From Chrysiogenales bacterium (GTDB taxonomy: Bacteria; Acidobacteriota; Aminicenantia; UBA2199), in NCBI GenBank assembly GCA_004525465.1, contig SPCN01000011.1, positions 1 through 17,814 on the forward strand: 17,814 bases of DNA, read 5' to 3'. The translations under genes were made by a program, and so were the position numbers. The notes under the pieces were generated by a model. The model was not told where the DNA came from and searched no databases. It saw only the letters and a program-made list of their open reading frames with translations. Below are positions 1 through 7,473 of this stretch, piece after piece (position 1 is the stretch's first letter; each line of letters opens with the position of its first letter).

Positions 1-213
1 ATCGGCGGTGTCATGGCCAATGTCTGCTGCGAATCGACTGCCCGTTCCGCTTTTCAAAAAGACTATGAAGTGTTTTTCCTGGTTGATGGTACAGCGGCCT
101 ATAACGAACGTTTCCACATGGCCTCGCTCTTGAACCTTGGGTTCGGATTCGCGGAATTGGCCCTGGCCGAGGATATATGCAAGTCAATTTTTGAATTACA
201 TGAAAAAGAATAA
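1..213 (+). CDS. Isochorismatase-fold cysteine hydrolase, C-terminal part (5' end outside the window)
   Basis: The reading frame is open from base 1, so the gene begins upstream; the Met at 13 is internal. The visible tail contains the family block GVMANVCCESTARSAF, followed by D/GTAAYN and an H..SL.NL segment. This is typical of cysteine hydrolases of the isochorismatase superfamily (nicotinamidase, RutB, ureidoacrylate or N-carbamoyl amide hydrolases). By alignment with TNVCVESTA the nucleophile should be the first Cys of the pair (bases 25-27); the second Cys sits where Val is usual. The Asp and Lys of the triad lie in the missing N-terminal part. The substrate cannot be told from this fragment. 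The gene overlaps the next one by 14 nt, so the two are probably translated together. Family assignment is firm, exact function unknown. Confidence 0.85.
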   Translation: MGGVMANVCCESTARSAFQKDYEVFFLVDGTAAYNERFHMASLLNLGFGFAELALAEDICKSIFELHEKE

Positions 214-1090
214 AATAGCTATTATCGGGGCAGGCCCGGCGGGAATCGCGGCAGCCCTTCAGCTCAAGCGTCAGGGAATATCCCCCTTGCTTTTTGAAAA
301 GAACCAAATCGGCGGGCTGCTGCTGAATGCCAACCGTGTGGACAACTATCCGGGTTTTCCTCGGGGCATTTCCGGTCCTGAGCTGGTGTCTTTGCTCCGC
401 AAGCAGCTGAAGGTAATGTCTATCGCCGTGACCAAAGCCAAAGTTGAAGAACTGGATTTCAAGAAAAACGAATTCCGCCTTGCCAGCAAAGACAAGGAAT
501 ATTCGAGCCGGATGGTGTTGCTTACCTCCGGGACTGCGGCCGTGATTCCTGAAGAATTATCCGCTATTCCTGAATGGAACAAAAAAGTCTTCAGCGAAAT
601 TTGGAGTTTGCGCGGCAAGCAAAACAAAAAAATTGCCATCATCGGCGCTGGTGACGCGGCATTTGATTATGCTTTGAGTCTGGCCCGGAAGAATGAAGTG
701 ATAATTCTCAATCGCAGCGCCCATAAAAAATGTTCACCCGGACTTTGGCTGGAAACACTTAAATCATCTGGGATTTCTTATTTGGCCAACGTCAGGATTT
801 CAAAGGTCGGCTTGGACAAGCACAGGCAGGTTGTGATTGACTACCGGCAACAACTGAGAGACAGCGCCCTGGAAGTTGATTTCCTGGTCGCGGCCTGCGG
901 CAGAAGAATGCAACTTGATTGCCTGTCAAAAAATCTCTCGCGCCTCAGGGGTCAACTTGAACAAAGCGGCTTGTTGTATTTTGCCGGTGATGTAGCGAAC
1001 GGATCGTTCCGGCAAGTGGGAATTGCCGTCGGCGACGGCATCAGGGCGGCAATGAAGATGGTGAAGAAGCTTGGGGAGAGTGGAATTTGA
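200..1090 (+). CDS. NAD(P)/FAD-dependent oxidoreductase, thioredoxin-reductase-like but without the CxxC pair
   Basis: A 296-residue flavoprotein. It has an N-terminal FAD dinucleotide fold (GAGPAG at residues 10-15), a second NAD(P) fold (GAG at 149-151), and a C-terminal FAD-contact block (AGD at 262-264, then RQVGIAVGDG). This order is that of thioredoxin reductase and of the TrxR-like ferredoxin-NADP reductases. The redox-active CxxC that thioredoxin reductases carry just ahead of or within the NADPH domain is absent: residues run straight from TSGTAAVIPEE into the second fold. It is therefore more likely to pass electrons through its flavin than through a disulfide. I chose the ATG at 200 because the FAD fold starts about 7 residues later, as in the family; a longer reading from 137 adds a segment with no family likeness. 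It overlaps the hydrolase by 14 nt and the radical SAM gene by 4 nt. A role as electron donor to the radical SAM enzyme is inference. Confidence 0.85.
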   Translation: MKKNKIAIIGAGPAGIAAALQLKRQGISPLLFEKNQIGGLLLNANRVDNYPGFPRGISGPELVSLLRKQLKVMSIAVTKAKVEELDFKKNEFRLASKDKEYSSRMVLLTSGTAAVIPEELSAIPEWNKKVFSEIWSLRGKQNKKIAIIGAGDAAFDYALSLARKNEVIILNRSAHKKCSPGLWLETLKSSGISYLANVRISKVGLDKHRQVVIDYRQQLRDSALEVDFLVAACGRRMQLDCLSKNLSRLRGQLEQSGLLYFAGDVANGSFRQVGIAVGDGIRAAMKMVKKLGESGI

Positions 1091-2025
1091 AAATCATCAG
1101 CGCAACCGGTAGAGAGGATATCGCCATGGTGTATATCGCCGCTATGGAAGGGGGAAGAAATGTGGAATTCGTCGAGTCTCTCCAGCCCCCTCTGCCCCGC
1201 GAAAACAAATGGGTATTAATCGTATCCACACTTTTCGGCTGTCCCGTCGGCTGCCGGATGTGCGATGCCGGAAGTGATTATCGTGGCAAACTGACAGCTG
1301 CTGAAATATTCAAGCAGATTGATTATCTTGTCAATAAAAGATTCCCGGGTCGCCTCCCGGATGTCAAGAAACTGAAAATTCAATTTGCCAGGATGGGGGA
1401 GCCGTCTTTCAATCCTGCCGTGCTCGATGTTTTAAAGGCTTTGCCCGGTCTTTTTCCCATCCCGGGACTGATCGCTTCGCTGTCAACGATCGCTCCCGAA
1501 AACAGCGGGGATTTTTTCAATAAGCTTCTGGAACTCAGAAAAAAAGAATATCAAGGACGTGATTTTCAGCTGCAGTTTTCGATCCACTCCAGTGATGAAA
1601 AAAATCGCGATTGGCTGATGCCGGTCGCGAAATGGAATCTTGCCAAAATTGCCGGCTATGGCAACCTTTTTTATGAAAAAAACCTGAGAAAAATCACTTT
1701 GAATTTTGCCTTGAGCAAGGACATTCCCCTGGACCCAAGTAAAATTGGCGCCATTTTCGATCCGGCCGTTTTTTTGATCAAAATGACCCCCCTCAATCCG
1801 ACCTATCGGGCCCAGGCCAAGGGGCTGCGGACCGGTCTCGATCCATTGAGTGGAGCTGCCGGAAAAAAGATCGTTGCCGGGTTCAAAGACATCGGTTTTG
1901 AGGTCCTGGTGAGTATCGGTGAACTGGAAGAGAACCTTATCGGCAGCAATTGCGGTCAATATTTACAACAGCACCTGCGATCCTCATCCAGGCTGAACAA
2001 TGGTTATACTTACGAAATTCAATAA
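1087..2025 (+). CDS. Radical SAM protein, short RlmN/Cfr-like paralogue
   Basis: 312 residues if started at TTG 1087, which overlaps the upstream stop (TTGA) and has a GGGGAG ribosome-binding site at 1073-1078. An ATG at 1126 (299 residues) is the alternative. The 4Fe-4S site is CPVGCRMC (Cys52, 56, 59), a CX3CX2C spacing as in RlmN/Cfr. Further RlmN-like blocks follow in order: LTAAEIFKQ, ARMGEP, LSTIAP, FSIHSSDEKNRDWLMP, and near the C-terminus NCGQY (Cys289), matching the ACGQL block whose Cys carries the methyl group in RlmN and Cfr. Differences from RlmN: no N-terminal accessory domain (RlmN has roughly 370-390 residues), and the position 7 residues before the first cluster Cys, the second catalytic Cys (Cys118) of E. 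coli RlmN, is Ile. It is thus a relative rather than RlmN itself; methyl or other transfer to an unknown substrate is inferred. Confidence 0.85.
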   Translation: MKIISATGREDIAMVYIAAMEGGRNVEFVESLQPPLPRENKWVLIVSTLFGCPVGCRMCDAGSDYRGKLTAAEIFKQIDYLVNKRFPGRLPDVKKLKIQFARMGEPSFNPAVLDVLKALPGLFPIPGLIASLSTIAPENSGDFFNKLLELRKKEYQGRDFQLQFSIHSSDEKNRDWLMPVAKWNLAKIAGYGNLFYEKNLRKITLNFALSKDIPLDPSKIGAIFDPAVFLIKMTPLNPTYRAQAKGLRTGLDPLSGAAGKKIVAGFKDIGFEVLVSIGELEENLIGSNCGQYLQQHLRSSSRLNNGYTYEIQ

Positions 2026-2155
2026 GTAAAAGCTTTGGCTTCGCAGTGCCTGAGTCCAATCGCCGCTGATGTTTGCATCATTCTTCCATTTGATAAATCC
2101 GCTTGTGACCTCCTCTGGTTTTAAATTTCCTTTGATTGTATTATGATTGACATTT

Positions 2156-2162
2156 GAGGAGG
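2156..2162 (+). promoter_or_regulatory. Shine-Dalgarno site that fixes the apt start
   Basis: The sequence GAGGAGG lies 5 nt before the ATG at 2168. It supports that ATG over an in-frame TTG at 2147, which has no such site and would place the ribosome-binding site inside the coding region. Confidence 0.75.
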
Positions 2163-2167
2163 TTTGC

Positions 2168-2680
2168 ATGAACCTGGAAACCATCATCCGCGACGTGCCC
2201 GATTTCCCTAAAAAGGGGATCATCTTCAAAGACATCACCACATTGTTGCAGGACGGCGAAGCTTTCCGCCTGGCTCTGAACCAGATGATGAAGAAATACC
2301 TGGATGCCAGGATCGACAAGGTGCTGGGAATAGAAGCGCGCGGCTTCATATTCGCCGGCGTGCTGGCCTACAAGCTGGGCTGTGGTTTCGTCCCGGCCCG
2401 CAAACCGGGAAAACTGCCCTTCCGTACCATCCGCGAGGAATACACCCTGGAATACGGCAGCAGCGCCCTGGAGATCCACGAAGACAGCATCAAACCCGGC
2501 GAAAAGGTCCTTATCGTAGACGATCTGCTGGCCACGGGCGGCACGGCTTTGGCCGCAGCCTTACTGGCGGAAAAACTGGGCGGCGAGGTTGCCGGCATCG
2601 AATTCCTGATCGAGCTCGGCTTTTTAAAGGGGCGGGACAAAATCGCGAAATACCCGGTCAGCAGCCTGATCACATACTGA
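2168..2680 (+). CDS. apt: Adenine phosphoribosyltransferase
   Basis: A 170-residue, full-length type I phosphoribosyltransferase. It converts adenine and PRPP to AMP and pyrophosphate in the cytoplasm (purine salvage). Landmarks are the Apt N-terminus (DFPKKGIIFKDIT), the EARGF block, the RKPGKLP loop, and the PRPP-binding loop VLIVDDLLATGGT, in which the two Asp residues and the following TGGT contact the ribose phosphate. The ATG at 2168 has a strong ribosome-binding site and gives the usual N-terminus. It is the first gene of a six-gene + strand run; the next ATG lies 2 nt after its stop. No Apt-specific oddity is seen. Confidence 0.95.
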   Translation: MNLETIIRDVPDFPKKGIIFKDITTLLQDGEAFRLALNQMMKKYLDARIDKVLGIEARGFIFAGVLAYKLGCGFVPARKPGKLPFRTIREEYTLEYGSSALEIHEDSIKPGEKVLIVDDLLATGGTALAAALLAEKLGGEVAGIEFLIELGFLKGRDKIAKYPVSSLITY

Positions 2681-2682
2681 AA

Positions 2683-3093
2683 ATGCTGACAACGTTGCTG
2701 CTGCTGCTACAGATCACCCAGCACTACCTGGTCATGCAGCCGCTGCAGGAAGCCATCCAGCACGGCCGTTTCAACGCTTTGATACCAATTTGCCGGCAGC
2801 GTGTCGTCCTCAATCTGGAAGAGCCGCTCGCCCTGCAGGGCACCATGAGCAAAGAGCAGTTCATCGAGGAATTTTCATCTCGCTTTTCCTCGCTGGAAGC
2901 TGAGAAAATCGAGTGGTCTTCCATCCAGGCCGAAGAAAATATCGCCGTGCAATCATTGAACCTGATTTTAAAAAAACGCTTTTCCGGAGCCAAGGTTTTT
3001 TACAAATTGATCCTTTTCATGAGCGCTGATCCCTTTCATGAACCGAAAGAAAAAGAATGGAAACTCTATTATCTACGCGGCTTAAAAATATAA
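2683..3093 (+). CDS. Small protein of the DUF4783 / NTF2-like type, probably exported
   Basis: 136 residues. The N-terminus has a short hydrophobic run (LTTLLLLLQ) that could be a signal sequence, though it lacks a charged n-region. The body alternates helix and strand: QPLQEAIQHGRFNAL, then CRQRVVLNLEE, FIEEFSSRFSSLE, and KRFSGAKVFYKLILFM with a charged C-terminus. That pattern (a helix followed by 'low activity sum' strands, with a G..ARVYY-like segment) resembles DUF4783 NTF2-fold proteins known mostly from Bacteroidetes. It begins 2 nt after apt and overlaps the kinase gene by 37 nt, so it is part of the same transcript. No catalytic residues are recognisable. The family call is tentative; the existence of the gene is well supported by its position and coding character. 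Confidence 0.6.
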   Translation: MLTTLLLLLQITQHYLVMQPLQEAIQHGRFNALIPICRQRVVLNLEEPLALQGTMSKEQFIEEFSSRFSSLEAEKIEWSSIQAEENIAVQSLNLILKKRFSGAKVFYKLILFMSADPFHEPKEKEWKLYYLRGLKI

Positions 3094-6000
3094 TCTTCGG
3101 CGCGTTGTCCGCAATGCTGGCCGGCGCCATCCTGTTGATTGCGATCTTCATTCCCGGCAGCTGGTCGCCAGCGAAAATTCAGTCCAGGGTCGAAAAGAAT
3201 TACGAACGCATGGAAACCGTTCTGGCTGAGGAAGTAAAAAAATGCGTTTTGCGCTCGGAAACGCTGCGCGGCCCTTTCCTGGCCGGGACGCTGACTGCCG
3301 GCGATCTGAATAAAAAGGAAGCGCTGATCCTTGAAAAGAACGGTATCATAACCGACTATATCGGGGAGATATACTTTTTCAAGCCCGTCAACTTGTCCCA
3401 GGGTGAGTGGCGGCTGATCAAGAAAAACCAGGATGTATTTTTCCTGCGCCGCCTGGGTCCGCGGGCGTTCTATGTGAGTTTTTTCATGGACATGCGCGCC
3501 AACCCGATCCTGGGGAATAAGGATTATCCATATCCAGTTTTTGACCTGAAATATTCCAATGCCCCGCTGGCGGACGGCGGCAGTGATTTTTCCTATGACC
3601 AGGCGCAAGATCGTTTTTACTACACCCGCTTGCTCAAGCCCAGCCAAAATCAACTCATTCTCACCCTGGTGTTTTCACGGGCGACTTTTGTCAAGCAAGC
3701 GCTCCATACAAAAAAATCGCTCATTTACGGGTTGCTTTTTTTGCTGTTTTTAACCGTATTTCTGGCTTTTGCCCAAGCCAGGTTATTTCATTCCCTGGTC
3801 AGGCTTGTGGCCCTGGCCGGGATGTCTTTTTCGCTATGGTGGGGCATTACCTGGCTGGCTGAGAAAAACATCTATTTTCCCCATGGGTTTCTGGCAGTAA
3901 GCTCTATTTTCCAGTTGCTCGTTCTACTTATATTTTTGTTGGCAGCCTGTTGGTTTTGCCGCAAATATATCCGCTTAAAAAGCAATACCGTAGCCCTGAT
4001 CGCATTCAACGGCCTGGCCCTGGCGGTTTTTTATGCCGCGGACCGGGTTTTGCGCAACGTGAATTTTCCCTTTGGCGATTTCGCTTTGAACCCTGATTAT
4101 CTCGGCCTGCTGGCCTTGCTCAGCGTCCTGCATTTCGTGCCGCTGCTGGCGGCCGCGCATTTCCTGAAAGCCGCTGACTGGAGGCATTCCTGGCCGTTCA
4201 TCGGGTTGCAGGCGCTGCTGCTGTTCCTATGTGCCACCTTTGCTCCCTTGGCCATCTTCAGCTTCTTTCCTATAGCTCTGATCTTTGCCGGCATGCTGCT
4301 GGGGCCGCGCCGTTTCTGGCTGCGGGCCACCGTGCCTCTGCTGCTGGCATTTGCGGTCGGCAATTGGCTGGCGCAATATTCCCAATTGGAAAAGCAGACC
4401 TTTATCCGCGAGAACCTGAAGACCATTTTTTCCAGCCAGAACCATTACGCCAAACTGGTTGCCCGAGAAATCGTTTATGAGCTCAATTCACGGCAAACGC
4501 CGTTTTCCGCCCAATTCGACAAAAATAAGCGCAATGAATTGGCTGAATGCTGGAAAAACACTTTGGCGGCTCGGGAAAGCATTGCTTCCGGGATATACGT
4601 GGTGGACGCCGGCGGTAATATGCTCCACTCTTTTTCCCACCAGATCCCTTACATTCAACTTAACAAGGAAAATATTTTCCCGTTCTGGCACGTGGAGAAC
4701 GTGGAAGCTATTCTGTTCGGGAAAAAAGTAAGCCTGGCCGTAGCCACGATCAACGTGTTTCAGCGGGAGCGCTATCTGGGCTATATCATGGTCCAGGTGC
4801 TCAATTCCGCCGATCTGATCCTGAAGAGCCGGGACCAGGTGTCCCTGCTGACTCTGGACCGAAAAATCAGGGATGCCGGGATCGGTTACATCAAGCTGGA
4901 TGAAAATAGGCGCATTCTGGAAAATCCGGCCAATATCAACGCCGAAAACCTGGACGGGCTTTTGAAATACAACGATGCCTGGGTCGGATTTTCTGCCATG
5001 GATATCGACTACAGCGGTTATGTTTTCAATAACGACACGGAAGCGGTCATCATCTTTTTTCCGAAAAACACATTCTTCAAATCCTTTTCTGAATACATTA
5101 AGATATTGATTTTTCTGCTGCTTTTACTGGCCTTTTTCAATAGCCGGGCCTTTAAAAAATTCCCCTGGCGCTCATTTTTCGGCTCATTTTCAGTCAAGGT
5201 ATTCGCCATACTTGTCCTTCTCTCCATTCTTACCGCCGCGGTGTTCACCCTGTTTGCGTTGAATTTTAATTTTCTCTCCCTGGAAACACAACGCGACCAG
5301 GCGATCTTCGATCGCGGGCGCTCGGCTCTGAATATTATCAACAATCTCCTGGACGAAAGCGGTGAAATAACCCAAAATCATATGTTCCTGCTGGAAAAAA
5401 TACTGGAAAACAACATCAGCGTCTATGAAAACGGGATCCTGCTCTTTACCTCCGACCACAGGAAGATCATCAGGTCGCAATTGCCGATCTACCTGAATTC
5501 CGGAATCCGCGCCATCCTGCAGCAAAACAACCAGCAGTTCCAGCTGCAAAAAGAGGAAAAATTTCTGGACCTGTATTTCAAGACAAGCGGTAATTACATT
5601 TTTGACATTGAATTTCCTTTTAACAGCGCCGACTTGCTGCGGGCCCGGGCTTATTATATCGATTTCATGGTGACGGTATTTTTTGTGCTGATCGTTATCG
5701 GAATGGCCGCAGCGTTTTTTTTCCGCAACAAGATCCTGGCGCCGATCCATCGCTTGAACCGCGGCATGGCTGATGTACAGCAGGGAAATTTACGGCCGCT
5801 GGCCGAGATCCCGGTTGAAACAGAATTGCGCGAACTTTATCAGGGTTTCAATTCAATGCTGGAAGGGATCCAGGAGCAGAAAAAGAATGTTTCCGAGATC
5901 TCGAAGATGAAAACCCTGGTGCAGTTAGGACGCAGAGTGGCCCACGAAGTCAAAAATCCGCTGACACCGATCCGTTTGCTGGCCGAACAGATCCTGCGTT

Positions 6001-6581
6001 CCCTGCAAGACAGGGAAGGGATCGACAAGCCGGTGCTGGCCAACGCCATCCGCTTTATCATTGAAGAGACCGAGCACCTGCGCCGCGTGGCCTACGGATT
6101 TTTGAACTTGTCGAAACTGGATGAATTGAAAACCGAAACCTTCACACTCAACGACCTGATCGCTGAAGCGATCTCCCATATGCGTTCCATTTATTCCCAG
6201 GTTCGATTTACCGTTGATGAAGCCAGAGCGGCAATCGAGGTCGTCGCCGACCGCCAGAAGATCAAGCAGGTGATCGACAACGTGTTGACCAACGCCCTGG
6301 AAGCTGTGGCCGGCAAGGATGGCGAGATTACGGTATCCCTGGCTCAGGAAGGGGAAGAGGTGGAGGTGCGCATCCGCGATAACGGCATCGGGATCAGCGG
6401 CGAGGAACTGGAGCGGATCGCTAAGGAAGAATTTTCTTCCAAGGACCTGGGGACCGGACTGGGCCTGGTCATTGCCCGCCGTTTTCTGGAACTGCACCGG
6501 GGCAGTTTGGCTATCCACTCCTCTGCGGATGCGGGCACGACCATCGTCATGAGGTTCGCCAAGCATGTACAACAGACCTGA
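3057..6581 (+). CDS. Giant multi-span sensor histidine kinase, NtrY-like
   Basis: 1174 residues. Predicted membrane spans by hydrophobicity: about 13-33, a block of eight or so between 222 and 440, then 680-696, 713-738 and 868-889. Between them lie three probable extracytoplasmic or loop segments (34-220, 441-679, 739-867). A HAMP-like linker follows (about 890-945), then the kinase core: H-box VAHEVKNPLTPI with phospho-acceptor His963, N-box NVLTNALEAV (Asn1079), G1 DNGIGI (from Asp1108) and G2 GTGLGL (1132-1137). The HE.KNPLTPI H-box is typical of NtrB/NtrY-type kinases, which usually partner sigma-54 activators. It has no receiver domain and no response regulator is in the window, so it is an orphan here. 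The start at 3057 overlaps the upstream gene by 37 nt; an ATG at 3114 would cut into the first membrane span. It overlaps the downstream peptidase by 17 nt. The ligand is unknown. Confidence 0.9.
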   Translation: METLLSTRLKNIIFGALSAMLAGAILLIAIFIPGSWSPAKIQSRVEKNYERMETVLAEEVKKCVLRSETLRGPFLAGTLTAGDLNKKEALILEKNGIITDYIGEIYFFKPVNLSQGEWRLIKKNQDVFFLRRLGPRAFYVSFFMDMRANPILGNKDYPYPVFDLKYSNAPLADGGSDFSYDQAQDRFYYTRLLKPSQNQLILTLVFSRATFVKQALHTKKSLIYGLLFLLFLTVFLAFAQARLFHSLVRLVALAGMSFSLWWGITWLAEKNIYFPHGFLAVSSIFQLLVLLIFLLAACWFCRKYIRLKSNTVALIAFNGLALAVFYAADRVLRNVNFPFGDFALNPDYLGLLALLSVLHFVPLLAAAHFLKAADWRHSWPFIGLQALLLFLCATFAPLAIFSFFPIALIFAGMLLGPRRFWLRATVPLLLAFAVGNWLAQYSQLEKQTFIRENLKTIFSSQNHYAKLVAREIVYELNSRQTPFSAQFDKNKRNELAECWKNTLAARESIASGIYVVDAGGNMLHSFSHQIPYIQLNKENIFPFWHVENVEAILFGKKVSLAVATINVFQRERYLGYIMVQVLNSADLILKSRDQVSLLTLDRKIRDAGIGYIKLDENRRILENPANINAENLDGLLKYNDAWVGFSAMDIDYSGYVFNNDTEAVIIFFPKNTFFKSFSEYIKILIFLLLLLAFFNSRAFKKFPWRSFFGSFSVKVFAILVLLSILTAAVFTLFALNFNFLSLETQRDQAIFDRGRSALNIINNLLDESGEITQNHMFLLEKILENNISVYENGILLFTSDHRKIIRSQLPIYLNSGIRAILQQNNQQFQLQKEEKFLDLYFKTSGNYIFDIEFPFNSADLLRARAYYIDFMVTVFFVLIVIGMAAAFFFRNKILAPIHRLNRGMADVQQGNLRPLAEIPVETELRELYQGFNSMLEGIQEQKKNVSEISKMKTLVQLGRRVAHEVKNPLTPIRLLAEQILRSLQDREGIDKPVLANAIRFIIEETEHLRRVAYGFLNLSKLDELKTETFTLNDLIAEAISHMRSIYSQVRFTVDEARAAIEVVADRQKIKQVIDNVLTNALEAVAGKDGEITVSLAQEGEEVEVRIRDNGIGISGEELERIAKEEFSSKDLGTGLGLVIARRFLELHRGSLAIHSSADAGTTIVMRFAKHVQQT

Positions 6582-7473
6582 TCCGCTGCTTCCCGGCGCC
6601 GGCGTCGGTATTTTCCTGCCGGCTTCTCCGGTCAAGGAACCCTACCGCAGCCAGGGACTGCAAGCCCTGAGGGCTATGGGGCTATGTCCCCGGGAAGTGG
6701 ACGAGGTCCTTTCCGGGAATGATTTTTTGGCGCGGCCGCCGCAAAGGACCCTGGCCGATCTGCAGGGATTTTTCACTGACCCCGAAATCAAGGCTGTCTG
6801 GGCCGGGCGCGGGGGCTACGGCTCCAATTATCTTCTGCCGCTGCTGGATCAGCTGGTGATTGTTGAGCCGAAGATCGTCGTGGCTTCATCTGACGCCAGT
6901 TACATTCTATGGCAGTTGCTGGAACGGCGGCAAATGGTCGTTTTCTATGGTCCGATGGTATACGGGGGGCTGGCCAAGGGTGAATACGACCGCGGGCAGA
7001 TCCTGGCAGCGCTTAGCGGTAACCAGCCGCCCCTGCGCTTCTCGGGCAGCATCCTGTGTCCGGGACAGGCCAGGGGATTAATTGGCGGCGGCTGTTTGAC
7101 CAATTTCGTTTCATTGCTCGGGACCCCACATTTACCAATATTGAAAAACAGGATCCTTTTGCTTGAGGATGTTAATGAAAGGCCGTACCGTCTGGACAGG
7201 ATGTTGTGGCAGTGCGAGCAGGCCGGCGTGTTCCGCCGCATACGGGCCCTGTTATTGGGAGAATTTCCGAATTGTTTCAAAGACGCCGGGGAGAAAGAAA
7301 TGTTTTACGGGCGCTGGCGGGAAAAATTGAAAGGCTTGGGTATCCCGGTTCTTTTTGATATGCCCTTCGGCCATGCCAGGTCCGCCCAGATGCTGCCGCT
7401 GGGCGTGAAAGCCGAAATTGATACGGAAGAACATTCGGGAATGCTCCATTGTGAGATCGGAGTAAAATGGTAA
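6565..7473 (+). CDS. ldcA: LD-carboxypeptidase, peptidase family S66
   Basis: 302 residues, the usual size for S66. These enzymes remove the terminal D-Ala from murein tetrapeptides in the cytoplasm, yielding the tripeptide. Visible motifs: GRGGYGSNYLLPLLD; the nucleophile block ASSDAS with Ser109 just before Asp110; LLLEDVNERPYRLDRML with the catalytic Glu; and GHARSAQMLPLG with His270. All three elements of the Ser-Glu-His triad are present. No signal peptide is seen, fitting cytoplasmic recycling. The gene overlaps the kinase by 17 nt and mpl by 7 nt. Its partnership with mpl, which uses the tripeptide product, makes the function convincing. The nucleophile block reads ASSD rather than the commoner GFSD. 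Confidence 0.92.
   Translation: MYNRPDPLLPGAGVGIFLPASPVKEPYRSQGLQALRAMGLCPREVDEVLSGNDFLARPPQRTLADLQGFFTDPEIKAVWAGRGGYGSNYLLPLLDQLVIVEPKIVVASSDASYILWQLLERRQMVVFYGPMVYGGLAKGEYDRGQILAALSGNQPPLRFSGSILCPGQARGLIGGGCLTNFVSLLGTPHLPILKNRILLLEDVNERPYRLDRMLWQCEQAGVFRRIRALLLGEFPNCFKDAGEKEMFYGRWREKLKGLGIPVLFDMPFGHARSAQMLPLGVKAEIDTEEHSGMLHCEIGVKW

Noticed and set aside
137..199. Longer N-terminus for the flavoprotein, starting at 137
   Set aside because: The extra 21 residues lie inside the hydrolase coding region and show no family likeness; the FAD fold begins right after the Met at 200.
2116..2147. Possible promoter before apt (TATTAT or TATGAT near 2139-2147)
   Set aside because: No acceptable -35 hexamer at 16-18 nt; the TTGACA-like string at 2147 is too close to the start codon. 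A promoter probably exists in 2026-2160, but I cannot place it.
5190..5750. Long - strand open frames opposite the kinase, mpl, ilvE and pfkA genes (for example 186 codons here)
   Set aside because: Their translations show no family motifs or proper starts and mirror strongly conserved genes on the other strand; they are frame shadows.
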